A DNA stretch of 64,000 nucleotides from assembly GCA_023014365.1 (NCBI GenBank), contig JAEBUN010000035.1, forward strand, positions 124,001 to 188,000, written 5' to 3'. Every line of letters begins with the position of its first letter. Positions within the stretch are counted from its first letter, which is position 1. A program made the translations under genes and the position numbers. Positions 11,336 to 24,120 of this stretch are shown in pieces. The DNA is from Lepiota brunneoincarnata. Its lineage: Eukaryota > Basidiomycota > Agaricomycetes > Agaricales > Agaricaceae. The notes beneath the pieces were generated by a model that did not search any database, was not told where the DNA came from, and saw only the letters and a list, made by a program, of their open reading frames with translations.

Positions 11336-14300
11336 TCAGAATACGTCCACGAAAATGACTGACTCTTTTTTGGTTGGAGATGGAGAGGGAGGAGGCGCAC
11401 CGATGACGAGTTTAACCGTCTTCACCTCAAATCCTCGGAAATTTAGGCTCAGACTACATCCAGGTACCTCACCGTTAGCACCTGAATCACTCAGGGAACG
11501 GTTGATAGCCAATTCCTGTTCTTCATCTTCCAACAGATTTGTAACGAATGCTTTCGCGATGGATATATGACGCGCGACATGTAGCTGCACTTTGCCGTGT
11601 CCGCCGAACGCCTCGTACAGTCTTAGGACGACCGTGATGGGCCCAGAACTAGAGTCCATAATAGATGCGCTAAAGTCATCATATTCTCCTCGTTTCACTG
11701 TCTCCAGAATGATATTGCGTGACCCTGAGAGTGTGAAAGGTGATTCGAGAGATGATAGAATTGATTCTCCGCCAGTTGGGTAATACTGCGAACTAGAAAA
11801 TCGGTCTGTTGAGTATGGAATGACTAATGTACCCTCACAAGTACGCACCGCGCAGAGGAGAATTATACATGTACGCCGCTTGTGGAACATCAGATTCAAG
11901 GAAATGTCCCTCAGTGGGGAAGAACAGCCCAAGAGAAATTGTGTGTTCCTGGGGAGGACGTTATTACGTATTGCAGAGGGCTGGTCCGTGGAGACGTACC
12001 TTGGTCCTGCTCGGCATCGGGAGCAGTTGCCGCTCTCAAAAGAGAGATGCAGAGCACGTTTCCAATGCACGAGAACCCATATTTGGATTCTGATAGGATA
12101 GCAACACCGTATCCAAACTCGCTTAAGTCGGCGTACTGCAAGAGATGTGAGCGTCGGGAAAGGTTAATTGAGAATGGATATGATCAACCTTGTGGCCACA
12201 GACTTCAAACTGCAGAGGGAGCGGAGACAGTTAGTGGATCGGCTTGGCCTAGGGCGGGAGGCTCTTACCTTGGCAATATCCCAGGTCGTATTCTTGTGCG
12301 TTGGCCTTTGGACATATCCAAACTGCGTCTCGTACGTCGCATTCGGATTATGGACATCCAATGGTATTTCAACTGGGTCCAGCAGTGTAAGCGGGTCCCG
12401 GACCGTCAGGATACTGAATAACGAATAACGCACATTTAAGCAGCTCGTGACGTTGATGCCAATCTACAACTGCCTCAAAGTTGAAAAATGATCGCGAGTT
12501 CGACTTTGGGGTGGCTGTATTGAGGCGGGGTTAACGAGGCTTCGAGGAAATCAGGAAGAAGGTAATATACCTGGAAGAGCATCAAGAGAGATCTTTGCAA
12601 CCGTCCATCTACATCAGTCTCGCCGAATACAATCCGCTAGATAACTCACTGTAACAGTAATCAGACTCTGCCCGTATCGAACTTCAGCCTTTAACGCATG
12701 CACGCAAAGGTCCCTGCGCAACGACCGAGATGTTCGTAAACTCGAGCTGATGAGCAGTTTCCAGATGATGAATTTCAACATCTGGGATGCCACGAGTCAG
12801 GCCTGAGCGAAGAGTGAAAGGCATTGGTCACGTACCCCAGGCATCCCAATAGTTCGGCCGGTCTTCGAAAATGGTGAGGCCACCGGTGTGACCCTCTGCT
12901 ATCAGCTCGCGACTAAGAAGAGCTCAGTATCGATAGGAGTCGGGGATGGAAAGCTGCACTTACTTAAGCTTGACATCAAAAAGACTGCTAATTCGGCCCT
13001 TTGAAATGGTCAGCTGAACACTCGAGTTCCGAAGGACGAAATGATCCGAGCCATTGGTATATACTATTATCAATCATCAGCCGAATTAACTCCGCAAATG
13101 AGCGTCAAACCAAAGCATACCAGACGCGGGTGATAGCTGCGCATGCAGAGAACTACTCGGGCTTTCTGAGCTGCCCAATATGCGCACCGGCCGGGCAATG
13201 CATAATAGCATACCCGTCTCTCCCATCATCAGAGGCTTGGAGTATTTGTGACTTCAGTGAGGAATTAGCCCCTGAGAGAGGGATTCTGATAATATCCCAG
13301 CGAGGGAAGAATGTTGTGTTGTACGCTACGATCTTGTTGAAGCCTTTGAGAGTCTTCATTTTAGTATATGGAGTGAGTGCGACTGAACCAGGGAAGAGGA
13401 TGTCGAACGCTTCATCGAGCAGGGCCCTCGCCTTCTCCTTTGACTTCTGCGTAGAGCTTCTCTGCGTCGTCGTAAACCATACCACTAAAGACCTCGCATG
13501 AACTAGCATATACATGAACAGACACAGGATCTCACATTGCTGAGCCAGGGAGCACATCATGGACTGTTGATGATTTCGAGTGAGCAGAGGGAAGGAGGCA
13601 AATAGATTAAGGGTACCTACACTGATTCAGAAGGACCCTCTCCCAGGAGTCATCAATCCTGTGCTTCGGATAAACGTAGTCCTTATTTTTCTCGGTTTTA
13701 TACAGAGATGCCAAAGTCGTAATGTGCTCAACATCACGGAGCAGAATTTCAGAGTGACGATTGCCTTTCTTGATAGAGCCTACCTCAAATGAGCATAAAG
13801 GAAACAATGGCGAGCGCGGGTTAAGAGCATACCATGAGATGTGTATGTACCACGATGAAACTACCCGATCTTATATCAGCATTATTCCGTAACAACAACC
13901 TTCATTCATTACCTCTAGGTAGAGTTCACCTTGCCTGCCAGCGAACACGAGCAGGCATCAGCAACGAGACAGCCGCATAAAATGCTCAGGAGTAGAGCTC
14001 ACCAATTCGGCAAAGTCTTTCCCTCCTTCGTTGACTTTTCAATATCCGCAAAGAATTCGTCGACAGAGCGCCCCATGCTAACGGGAGGGAGCTCGCGATG
14101 ATTATTGGTAACTGCCCGAATACGGCGTAACTATATGAGGAACAGAGTAAGAGACTTTGCTTTTTCACAAATAAGGCTGTAAAACTTACATTCTCAAGCA
14201 TCTTGGCAAGTGGGCCTCCTCCACCATCGCCATTCCCAAATACCAGCAATGCCGTATCAGAAGATTCAAGGATTCTATCAAGGACAAAGTTAAAATGAAT

Positions 14301-16446
14301 CCATAGAGTCATTGAAGAGTCCATCCTACTTTATGGTTGGTCAGGCCTTTATTCACGTCGCCGACAGTTGCTTGAGCAGTGTAGGTGTCAACTGTAAGGC
14401 CACATGATGAGCGTCTAGAGGAGGATTGGCATGGGCTGTCCTACCGGGCGTCATGTGGCAAAGCACCTGGGTGCCATCAATGCCGACCCAGTTGAAAGTG
14501 GAGTGGGGGAAGACGTTGCTATGTAAGGGTCAATCGGGGAAATGCAAAGCGGAGATGAGTGTTACATATTGTTCCTGATAAATTGCGGGGTGGTAAGCCG
14601 ACATGCGTAAGTCACAAGCATGAATTAATGTACCATGACAACTTTTGAGTAAAGAAATAGGTCATGCCTGGTTTCCCATGGGTCAGAGGTACAAGGGGTA
14701 GTCAACCAGAACTCACCTGCGCCTCGAATAAGCTGAGGCAAAGCGCCAGTAAGCCCGAACGAATCTGGCAGCCAAGCGGTCTCACAACGCTTTCCGAACC
14801 TAGTCTCAAAGAATCGCTGGCCAAAGAGGAATTGCCGCACGAGGGCCTCACCGGACGGCATATTCGAATCATTCTCCACCCAAGACCCTCCGACGGGGTG
14901 GAATTTCCCGTCGAGAACCTTCTCCTTGACGCGTTCAAACAAGGGTGGATAGAGCTGTTCTAACCACTTGTATTGTTGTGCCGAGCTGCAGGTGAAGCGA
15001 TGTTCCGGGTAACGCTCCATGAGATCGAAGTTGAGTTGACCACGACCGCGCAACTTTTTGTTGGGTGACGGAATACGGCCAGAGCCAGGCGGTGTCGATA
15101 TGACAGCTACAGACGCTTGAGACAGTGGAGATGCAGGAGAATATGAATAAATGCTTACTGCCCAATGCCCCAAACGTTCGCTCTTTGTGGGCCTTCCTTG
15201 TAGATATCAGCTCCCTTCTTTTCCCAACCTTCACCAAAGACCTCTGCCGCCTGCTTCCTGGCCGCGGCAATTCTGGAAGGATCACCTCGTTTGAAGACGT
15301 TCATTATCTCGTTAGCAGTGGTTAAGGCCTTGTTTTGTAGCCTGACTCAAGTCAGCCAAATGAGCAAATTGTTCTCATAAAGCACGTACGGAGTGTTCCC
15401 AGGCAGCGTATCCACGAGCTCCCGAAGAGTCTGAAAGTCCCAGAGAAGACCCCATGCCTCTTGGTTGGGAACGACGAGATCAGCCGAGGCAAGGGCTGAA
15501 GTAACGATTCATCTAGGGCGAGGGACAGATTAGTTGGACAGCATAACAAGGTTCATGAGACTCACGTCGGGAGGTTGAATGGTGTCTCCGTTCCATGGTA
15601 CGCCGAACATGCCAGTTGCAGCTGGACTCGATCACGAACTCATGGAAGCCCTCCTCTCTGGCCTCGGGCGGAATGATGTATTCGACACGGCGGTCTCCGC
15701 CAAAGCCACCAGTGATTCCCTTTGAGAGGTAAGATGGTTCAGTCATATCCCTCCAAGTCACAGGAAATCGAACCTTGCAAGGGTACACCATCGACGGTGT
15801 AAATCATGGCCTCACACCCTGGGTCAAACTCAACTAGGTCGACCGATTAGGACCGGACAACCTGTTAGCGGTGGGACCACTCACATTGAACACGTTCATA
15901 TTGCTTGAAGTATTCTGGGATAACAACAGCGACTTTCCACCAGTGATTTGTCTAGAGGCTGATGAGGGACATCCTTGGGTGTGATCGAAGATTCAGGCTT
16001 ACCCCTGGCTTGGGAATCAGCCTTAGTTAGAGAGGACAATGGATGTATTCACTCACAGGACGGGCCAAATGAATCTCCCTATCTGCCATTTCAATACCTC
16101 CTGCTTTCCGTGTGACCTACTCACGCACCTTCTTGGCCGTCTTGAACTTTTGCTTCATTGCCTCCTCGAACGAGGGCTTCGACAACCCAGGGGCGCTCCA
16201 CCTTCGAAGCATCACTCTCAGCGTACATTATCTCCGGAAAGACATTTGAACCGCTTACACTTTCAGCTTCACAAAGTCTGGCCCATCGAGTCGATGTGTG
16301 AAGAGGACCGAGGAAAGGTTGACATCCGAGAAGTGGCCACCAAGAAAGTTGGACAGCCTCTCTCGGGTGAGGTTCTTGATCCATTTTGCACCTGCGCCGT
16401 GATTTAGCTCAGGATATGAGCTGTGAGAGTGGGGACTGCAGCTCAT
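11336..16446 (-). CDS. Vacuolar-type alpha-mannosidase, glycoside hydrolase family 38 (Ams1-like)
   Basis: About 5.1 kb with many short introns. The start [17 protein letters not shown] at 16,446 is followed by the Ams1-type N-terminal segment [20 protein letters not shown]. The catalytic GH38 domain shows [14 protein letters not shown] (His and Asp are Zn2+ ligands) made by splicing over an intron ending [22 protein letters not shown] (the Asp of the PDSFG motif is Zn ligand/nucleophile); [25 protein letters not shown]; and CHMTP (third His ligand). Later exons give LAKMLENLRR-like sequence (14,200), [18 protein letters not shown] (13,750) and a beta-rich C-terminus ending VIFVDVF at 11,336. 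The family removes alpha-mannose from free oligosaccharides in the vacuole/cytosol. A 9-nt microexon lies at 14,566-14,574. One +1 frameshift (about 15,030) falls just after the HID motif. Confidence 0.88.
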
Positions 16447-17185
16447 GGTTTTGGTTCTAAATCTGCAGATGCAAACAACGGCGCCTGACGGCCATAGACG
16501 CCGTGAGAAATGTTGATGTTGACCCTGACTGCTGACGCGTCCAATTGTGCACTCCTGTGCATGGCAGGTACTCTGGACCACGTTCTTTCAAAGTCTCCGC
16601 TGCAGACGTTCTCATGACTGCTCTTCTCTTGGAATGAAATAGTACCCGCGGTCCGGAAGTATCCCAGCGAAGACTGGAGCGATGAACTCATTCTCACCGA
16701 AAATACACCGTTTTGTTTGTTTTATCTCACCCTGAAGACCTGAACATTGGATTCCTATCTTCATCGTCCTGCGCCACCGGAGGTGAACAGAGTAGCACTG
16801 TGCTCCGAATGGCTTCTCTCCCCTGGCTGGAATAGTGCTCACAATTCAACACGCGAGGGCTACGGCACCGTAGGACAACGGCCCCAGCACTGTTTCGCAT
16901 AATACGCTAACGCAACAGCCTGCCACTTATCTTATGCTTCGCGACGAATCATTGTCCACCGCTTGAATATTGGACGGACTCCATTCTGGCACTCTTCCCA
17001 GAACCTAATACATCGGCTAACGAACACAACGGCTCTGACGTAAGTGATCTCCACCCGAAACTCGAGCCGATCCCCTCCCCCCAATGCAGGACGGCTCCAT
17101 CGAGAATAATAGAAGATAACTGCAGTATATAATAAGACTCCAGGGTCCAGATAAATTCAGGCTTACCAACAGAATCAGCAGCACA
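16447..17185. promoter_or_regulatory. Divergent promoter region, mannosidase (-) / P450 (+)
   Basis: Spacer of about 740 bp between two divergent start codons. A TATATAATAA box at 17,126-17,135 lies about 55 bp upstream of the P450 ATG, the distance expected in fungi. A 76-codon minus frame at 16,612-16,842 shows no similarity I know and is probably chance. Confidence 0.5.
17126..17135 (+). promoter_or_regulatory. TATA box of the P450 gene
   Basis: TATATAATAA placed about 50-60 bp upstream of the start codon at 17,186, on the same strand. Confidence 0.45.
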
Positions 17186-19372
17186 ATGGGAACGATCCTA
17201 CTCGTATTGGTCGCTCTCCTGACAGCATTTTGGGTCAAGAAAAAAAGGCAGTCAGCAGTTGCCTCTTCCTCCAGGTCCTCCCGCAGACCCAATCATCGGT
17301 CATCTTCGACTTATCCCTCAAGAGTCCCCAGAGGATAAGTTCGCCGAATGGTCAAAGATATACGGTTCGTCTTGTTCCATGTGCCGCAGAGGCCTGTGAC
17401 CAGCCCTCCTTTCTCGAACGCACAGGAGATGTTATGCATCTACGCGTCTTCAACCGAAACATGATCATTCTTAACACAGCCGAAGCTGCCTTTGATCTCA
17501 TGGACAGGCGCAGCTGGAACTACAGCGACAGACCAGACTTCCCAATTCTCAAGCTGTAGGTAGTCCGATTGATACGGGTACCCAGTCTGACATATTGTCG
17601 TTGGTGATATTTACAGTATGGGCTGGGTACCAACACTCACCTTCACACGTTATGGCAAGAAGTTCCAGAAACACAGACGGCTCCTTCAGCAATATTTTAG
17701 TCGTCAAAAGGTGCAAAAGTACCAACACATTCAGCTTAGAGAAGCCCGTCGGCTTGCCGTCAATCTTCTCGAGAACCCAGATGAGCGAGAAGCTATGTTA
17801 CGCCGGTTCGTCTAAACCCCTGGAGAAAGCGCGCCCCCTGACTTGAAACTCGGCATTTAGCTATTCAACATCAATCATTATGCGAGTAGCGTATGGACAC
17901 CAAATACTCTCTGACGACGACCCATATGTCGAGATCGCTAAAGATAGCGGACATGCGCTTACCCATTGTGGTCCAGCAGGGAGCACTCCTGTCGACCTGT
18001 TCCCCATCCGTAAGTACACGCAGCATACGCATTCCAATTGCCACATTCCCACTGAACTTCATTCGAAGTCCAATATTTCCCATCATGGTTTCCCGGTACG
18101 TTCTTCGCCGAAAGGGCGAGAGAGTTCAAAGGCGCTATTAGGAGGATGCACGACTATCCTTTCTCCGAGGTTCAAACACAAATGGTATGCATCATTGTTT
18201 TGTTCTATTTTACCATATTTTTCTAACTGCCGACCCGCGGTAGGCTGAGGGTACCGCAAAACCTTCCTTCCTTTCCTACCACCTCGAGCGTCTTCACCAA
18301 GAGAACCTGGAGACGTATGAGGAATTTGACGATGTCAAGGGTGCAGCAGCTGTTATCTATTGCGCAGGTGCTGATACGGTGGGTGGTTTGCGATGCTCAT
18401 TACGTGTGCTCAACAGCCATGGGATATTCTTAGACTTGGTCAACATTATCTACTTTCATGCTCGCGATGACGTTACACCCAGATTACCAAACGCGTGCTC
18501 AACAGGAGCTCGATGAGCTCCTCCACGGCTCACGGCTACCTGAAGTAGGCGACAGAGATTCTCTCCCGCTCGTGGAGTGCATTCTCCAAGAATGTCATAG
18601 GTATGCACGTCGATTTTCATTATATACTAATTGTTGACAGCGGGTTTCCCGTGATTAAGATGGTTAAATGCAGTACCACTCGGTATGACCTTTGATTTCC
18701 TTTATCCACACCTCTCACGAGCGTGCACAGGCATCCCTCACCGAGCAGTGAAAGACGATATCTACAAAGGGATGTTCATCCCCAAAGGTTCTCTCGTTTT
18801 CGCCAACACCCGGTATGTTCTTCCATCACAATGCTCCAGGAAGAAGGAAAAGACCTAAAACCAGCACTCCAGGGGCATCTCACTAAACGACGCCGTCTAC
18901 CATGATGCTCGCTCCTTCAAACCCTCGCGCTACCTCCCCAAATCCCAAGGCGGACAGGCAGAGCCGCATCCAGTAGCACAATTCGGATTCGGACGCCGGT
19001 GCGTACTTGTCCCCCAGTCGCCCCCGCCTTGTGCCAAGTAGATATAAACTCATGTCTAAATCATGAGCAGCATATGTCCGGGGCGTCACCTCGCTGATGC
19101 GAGCCTCTGGTTCGCCATCGCAACTATTTTGACGCTGTATGATATCAAGAAGGCCATTGGGCCGGATGGCAAGGAGATTACACCTGTGGTGGCTCTGAGT
19201 TCTGGTCTCACTAGGTCTGTCATATGTTAAAATGCGGTGCAAGGCAGTGAAACTAATGGGCTTGGGAATTGGCAGTCATCCGAAACCGTACAAGTGTGTT
19301 GTGCAGCTGAGGAATGAAAGAGCGCGAAACTTGGCGGATCAGATCAAGATGGAGCTGATGAGTGCGGATTGA
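17186..19372 (+). CDS. Cytochrome P450 monooxygenase
   Basis: About nine short introns. The N-terminal signal anchor MGTILLVLVALLTAFWVKKK leads into the proline hinge LPLPPGPPADPIIGHLRL, so the enzyme should sit in the ER membrane. Then HRRLLQQYFSRQKV (helix C), YFPSWFPGTFFAERARE, the I-helix oxygen-activation motif CAGADT (about 18,360; AGxDT), the K-helix ExxR as ECHR (18,590-18,600), the PERF-like stretch FKPSRYLPKSQ, and the heme loop FGFGRR / ICPGRHLADA split by an intron so the axial Cys is at about 19,077. All key residues are present. The layout is that of Agaricomycete clan CYP64-like P450s, often secondary-metabolite or xenobiotic oxidases; substrate unknown. A run of seven A at 17,240-17,246 puts anchor and hinge in different frames (six A would join them). 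Confidence 0.85.
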
Positions 19373-19384
19373 GGTTGGAAATGG

Positions 19385-21720
19385 ATGACGCAGAGTTGTG
19401 TTTGATGGCACGAATATCTGTGATTATATACCACTCTATGTACATCGTTATCGCATGGAGACCACATCGGTAGATAACTGGGAAGCACTTCGTTAGACGA
19501 CCGGGAAAGAGAAGAGAGATGTGTTCTCGACGAACACAAAGCAAGAGCACGAGGGGTGAGTCGAGGGGAGCAGGAAGAATAGACGCCATCAGATAGGTAA
19601 AGCCCGTCCCTATTACATGTAACAAGGTAAGGTGGTGCCGAACGGGCGAGATCAGCGCTACGCAAGGTGCGCAGCTCATCTGAACTGCACCTGTGGTTAT
19701 CCTCATCGGCGTTTTGAAACTGGAAGAATCGTAAGAAATTTTTTTTCTGGGAACAGCTTATAAACGCCAGGTGATCACATGACCTGTCCACGCTGTCACA
19801 AAGTCAACTACGCGGCGTGACACAGCATACACGATCATCAGCGTGACGCACAACCTCCATACCTAATTAATCCGAACAGCAACTTACGAGGCCGCGTACC
19901 CTTCAAGAGGAAGAATGTCATTTTATGGACGCATCTACCGTCTCAGAATCAACTTTCCTGCCCAAAACAAGGGACGAATGAGTTATGAGGGGTAAGCCTC
20001 GGGACTATTGCTGGAGCCGCCTCCCTCTATGAGCATAACACCTACGGACAAGTGTCAGTTGTCCTCTTGGCCCTCATTCCCGGACTATGATGGGGATCCG
20101 TCATGAGGCTGAGAGTGCGACTGCGGTTGACGCCAAATATCTCCGACTGAGGCGGATAATCGCAGCTGCACACATTCCGAAGCGGATAGCCACTTTTTTC
20201 CACAAACATTCAACGCGTTTGGTTTACTGGCCAGGTGGAAGCTGAGAAATAATCATAACTATCAGAGCTACCAACAGGGATCCACTGAGCGCCAATGGCA
20301 CCTGAAAAGGCTGCCTGCCAATTACATTTGGTGGCCTCGCCCACAGGTGCTATGTATATCCAAGATAACAGCATCCACTTCCAGTGCACCGAGGCAGTGG
20401 TCGCAACTCCGGAAGTCCAATGGAGAAAAGATTACGGTGACGTGGTCCCCGAGATCATCCACCAGTTAAAAAGACCTCGTTGCTGACTGAGGAAACTATC
20501 CTCACCCCCTCATGTCATTATTCGAAATCCGAACCCCAAGAATCATTCTCGCTCCCTTCCCCCAGTACATCCGGGAGAATCTCGTCCCTCCTGCTGGGCA
20601 GCCCCCCCTCCCTGACATGGACACACTTCCCGAGTCTCGCCCCAAACGATCCGTGGCCAGTTTCCGCCACGTGCGCTTCTCGAGCTACATATCCACCCCC
20701 CCATTCCCGATGTCGGATCTCGCCCCTCCTTCCGGCATTCACCATCCCCTTCGTTATCTCTCGCGGGTTCGCGACCTACCGTACGATACAGCATGGCGGC
20801 CCCCTTCCATGACCAAAGCGCCTACCCTTTCCCATTTCTGGTCTGACAGGTGAGTTAACTTTCCAGCTGCACACAATTTCTCGATCGCCGAACTTGCATC
20901 GCACTAGGACCAGATATTCTGGGACTAATGTGACTTATCCAGCTGCTCCCCAACAGGAGCCTTATGCAGGCCCAAAAATTGAGTCAGCTCACGGGATACT
21001 AGGCGAGCTCATGGAAGCGATCAAGTCGTTCTCCCTCCTAAAAACAACAGAATTTGAAACGGCACTTCCGTGTAGAGAGAAACATATCCAGGGCGATTCA
21101 TATCAACTACTCCGACATTTAGACGATATTTCACTCAGAACAGTGAGACCAAACCAGCATGAGCAATTCACATCATTCCGCAATAGCACTACGAACGTAT
21201 TATCAATGGCGACCAAGCCGACAGGAACGAGCGCGGAACCGGGATTCGTTAGTGGAATCCAGATTGCAGTCCAATAAAAGAGAAGGATGGGGGATCTTTT
21301 CTATATTTACAAGGCACGATCGGAGTAGAAGCAGAAGGAGGACGGACATGCGTGATGCATCCCTCCAAGGAGATTGGACATTCTGAGGATATTTCTATAG
21401 ACTTTTGGGTTTTCTCTTTTTGACAATTTGCGTGTATGTATAGTGATATCATTAAAAAGATGTCAAACTAGCGCCAAATGGCCGGGAGTAGGCCATGCAG
21501 GTAGCAGTTTGGAAGAACGTGTTGTATGCAAAACCAGATATAAATGTGAAGGAGTTAAAAATCCTAATCAATTAATTCATGGTTGCAACTGAGGTCTGGC
21601 CATCAGGTATCGACAGAATCGGCGATGTTTTATCACTTCACACAATATGATATCAAAGCAGGGAGTCTTACGCGGGTCTCGCCCTTGCGGAGGGGCTCAT
21701 CAGAAGGCGTAGCGACAGAA
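19385..21720. repeat. Tandem duplication unit, copy 1
   Basis: Shares blocks with copy 2 in the same order: ACATGTAACAAGGTAAGGTG (19,614 and 21,848), the GCGTTTTGRAACTGGAAGAA block (19,706 and 21,943), a block near 19,870-20,030 with 22,130-22,290, then the orphan gene and a 3' block around GATTGGACATTCTGAGG (21,370). The spacing between matching blocks is about 2.2-2.5 kb. The copies are clearly diverged, so the duplication is not recent. Confidence 0.65.
20295..21277 (+). pseudogene. Orphan tandem-family gene, copy A (probably frameshifted)
   Basis: Reads MAPEKAACQLHLVASP ... PEVQWRKDYGDVVPEIIHQLK in one frame, then LTEETILTPS in a second and an open stretch with RHVRFSSYISTPP, YDTAWRPPSM and LSHFWSDR in a third. 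A clean intron (20,850-20,907, GTGAGT...CACTAG) leads to TRYSGTNVTYPAAPQQEP and LLRHLDDISLRTVRPNQHEQ, ending at 21,275-21,277. The alignment to copy B shows two single-base indels between the first three blocks. A shorter intact gene starting at 20,512 is possible. Proline/serine-rich with a basic RHVRFSS core. No known family. Confidence 0.45.
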
Positions 21721-24120
21721 TTAGACCGCCGGGGTGCATCCGGGACCCGTACAAGTAGGGATAGGGGATTCAAAGCGAGAGCGCGAGCAATAGTCGAGGG
21801 GAGGAAGTTGAATAGACATCATCAGATCGGTAACGCCCGTCCCTACTACATGTAACAAGGTAAGGTGGTGCCGAACCGGCGAGACCAGCGCTTCACAAGG
21901 CACGCAGCTCATTTGAACTACACCTGTGGTTATATCGGCGTTTTGGAACTGGAAGAACAAAGAAAGAAAAAATTCCAGGAACGGCTTATAAAGCCAAGTG
22001 GTCGCATAACCCGCCCACTCGGCCGCCTGGCTGCCATAAAATGAACTACGCGGCTGTCGCAGCATATGCCATGATTAGTGCGGCGCACAACCTCTATTAT
22101 GTTCGGTGCCCAAGTATCTACTATCTTACCATTCAGTCAATCCAAACAGTAACTTACGGGGCCGCGTTTCCTTCTAGAGGGGTGTCTTATCCTCTGAATA
22201 CATCCACCGGTTTTCCTGCCCAAACAAGGAACAAAAGAGTTATGAAGCAAGTCTCGGGATTATTCTCTTTTGGCGGGGGGATTCGGGGCGAGCCTTCTCT
22301 TTTTTGGACGGGTCATAAGTTTCCCTTCGGCCCTCATTCCTGCATTGCGACAGCCATCCACCATAAATCCGAGGCATAGCTTTCGGGGAGATATCTCAGC
22401 AAAAATATACACTGATGCATAGTGCTCCAAAAAGTGCAGCGTAAGTGCGGCGTGGGTGGGGTCAAATATCTCCGACCGAGGCTAATAATCGTGGCTGAGT
22501 GTATCCTGGGGTAAATCAACTGTTTTTCGAGATAAATATTCAGTGCGTTCAGTTTACTGTTTTTCTGGAAGCTGAAAAGCATCATGACTGTCGGAGCCAC
22601 CGATAAAGATCTGCTGAGTGCCAATGGCGTCCGAAAATTTATTCGTTTTTGATTGTTATCTTACTGGCGCTTCTGGGCGATCCACCATTCCCAAATTTAA
22701 ATGCGCACATGACGGCCCCACGTACAGCTGTGTATCTCGAGAATGATAACGCGTAGCTCTGGAGTGTTGAGGCAGTGATCAGAACTCCAGGAGCCCAGTG
22801 GGTAAAATATCGCGGTGTCACTGCCAACGAGATTTTTCACCAGTTAAAAGGCTCGTCGCTGACCTGGGAAACTATCCTCACCCCCATGTCAGGCCTCAAG
22901 AGCGTAGAACCTACCCCTGTCCCCTCCTCCCAGTTCAGCCGGGAAGGTCTCGACCCTCTCGATGAGCCACCCTCCCTCCTTGGCATAGGCACCCTGCTTG
23001 AGTTGTCAGACCTCGTGTCAGACCTCGAGAGCCTAGAACTTACCACCATTCCCGTCTCCCAGCTCTGCTGGGAAGATCTCGCCCCTCTCGATGAGCCACC
23101 CACCCACTCCTGCATAGGTACCCTGCCTGAGGTTCCCCCCGAAACATTATCTGTGCGCCGCAGTCGCTACGCACGCTTCTCGTCGTCCCCTCCTGTTGCT
23201 TACTACCCCCAGACCGTGGTTCCCGGTTCCCCTTCCCACGTTAATTGTTCTCTTTCCGATGATTCACTGAACTCCGGGAGCGTCGCACCCCTCGATCACT
23301 CGTTGTTTGCCGACTCATCGTATGACGAAGCATGGAGGGTTGCGCTTCCCATGTCCCATTTTTCGTCTGACAGGTGGGTCAACTTGCGCTGCATAAAGGA
23401 AATTCTCTCAATCGCTGAATCTCTACACCAATAGGACCAAACACTCCAGGGCTGGTGTAACTCATCCAGCCGCCCCGCAACAGGAGCCCCGCGTACCCCT
23501 GTCAGAGCTGGAGATTGAGGCAATGAGCATGTATTTGTTCTTGCAATGGCTCTCCTTCTCAAGCCCAATGGATTGTCGAATCGCCCTCCAGCGTCCCCGG
23601 ACGAGTTTACAGGGCCATTTAGACAAACTACTCCAACATCTAGAAGAGAACTCTCTCAGAGCAGCGAGACCAAAGCAAGCATGAGCAATACACACCATTC
23701 TGCAATAGCGCTACGAACGTATTATCAATGGCGACCAAGCCCACAGCAGCGGCCCTGGAACCGAGGCTCGCTAACGGAATCCAAATTGCAGTCCAATAAA
23801 AGGGCAGGGTGGGGGGCCGTGTCTATATTTACAAGGCATGATCGCAGTAGGAGCAGAAGGAAGATGGATGAATCCCTCCAGGGAGATTGGACGTTCTGAG
23901 GACGTGTATATGGGCCTGATAGTTTCTCCGTTACTGTCTCAATTTTCATAACCGTGTATGTATGTACATTTATATTAATTTATATATACCCAAGATGAGA
24001 AAGGACCGGGTGTAGGCCATGCATAGCGCAGCTTGAGAGAGCACGTTGTGGGCAAAACCAGACATAAATGTGAAGCGGCTAAATCCCTAATCGGCTAATT
24101 CATTGTTATGACTGTTATAG
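21721..24120. repeat. Tandem duplication unit, copy 2
   Basis: Repeats the same order of blocks as copy 1 (see there), including the region upstream of the orphan gene, the gene itself and the downstream block GATTGGACGTTCTGAGGA at about 23,883. Confidence 0.65.
22775..23690 (+). CDS. Orphan tandem-family gene, copy B
   Basis: A single open frame from 22,775 contains GAQWVKYRGVTANEIFHQLK, SSLTWETILTP, two in-tandem repeats of a Q-F/L-x-R/W-E-x-L-x-P-L-DEPP module (about 22,935 and 23,055, 100-120 bp period), RYARFSSSPP, YDEAWRVALPMSHFSSDR, then an intron at 23,371-23,432 (GTGGGT...CAATAG) in the same position as in copy A, and an exon TKHSRAGVTHPAAPQQEP ... LLQHLEENSLRAARPKQA to about 23,683. 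The conserved exon-intron structure between copies argues for a genuine gene. Acidic/proline-rich, with no signal peptide or membrane helix. Function unknown. Confidence 0.5.

Noticed and set aside
15030..15120. Alternative splice of GH38 that avoids the frameshift
   Set aside because: It reads [13 protein letters not shown] in place of [11 protein letters not shown] and would delete the zinc-binding HID motif, so the frameshift explanation is better.
16612..16842. 76-codon minus frame upstream of the mannosidase as an extra 5' exon
   Set aside because: The mannosidase already has its expected N-terminus at 16,446, and this frame has no similarity to Ams1-type proteins and no clean splice to it.
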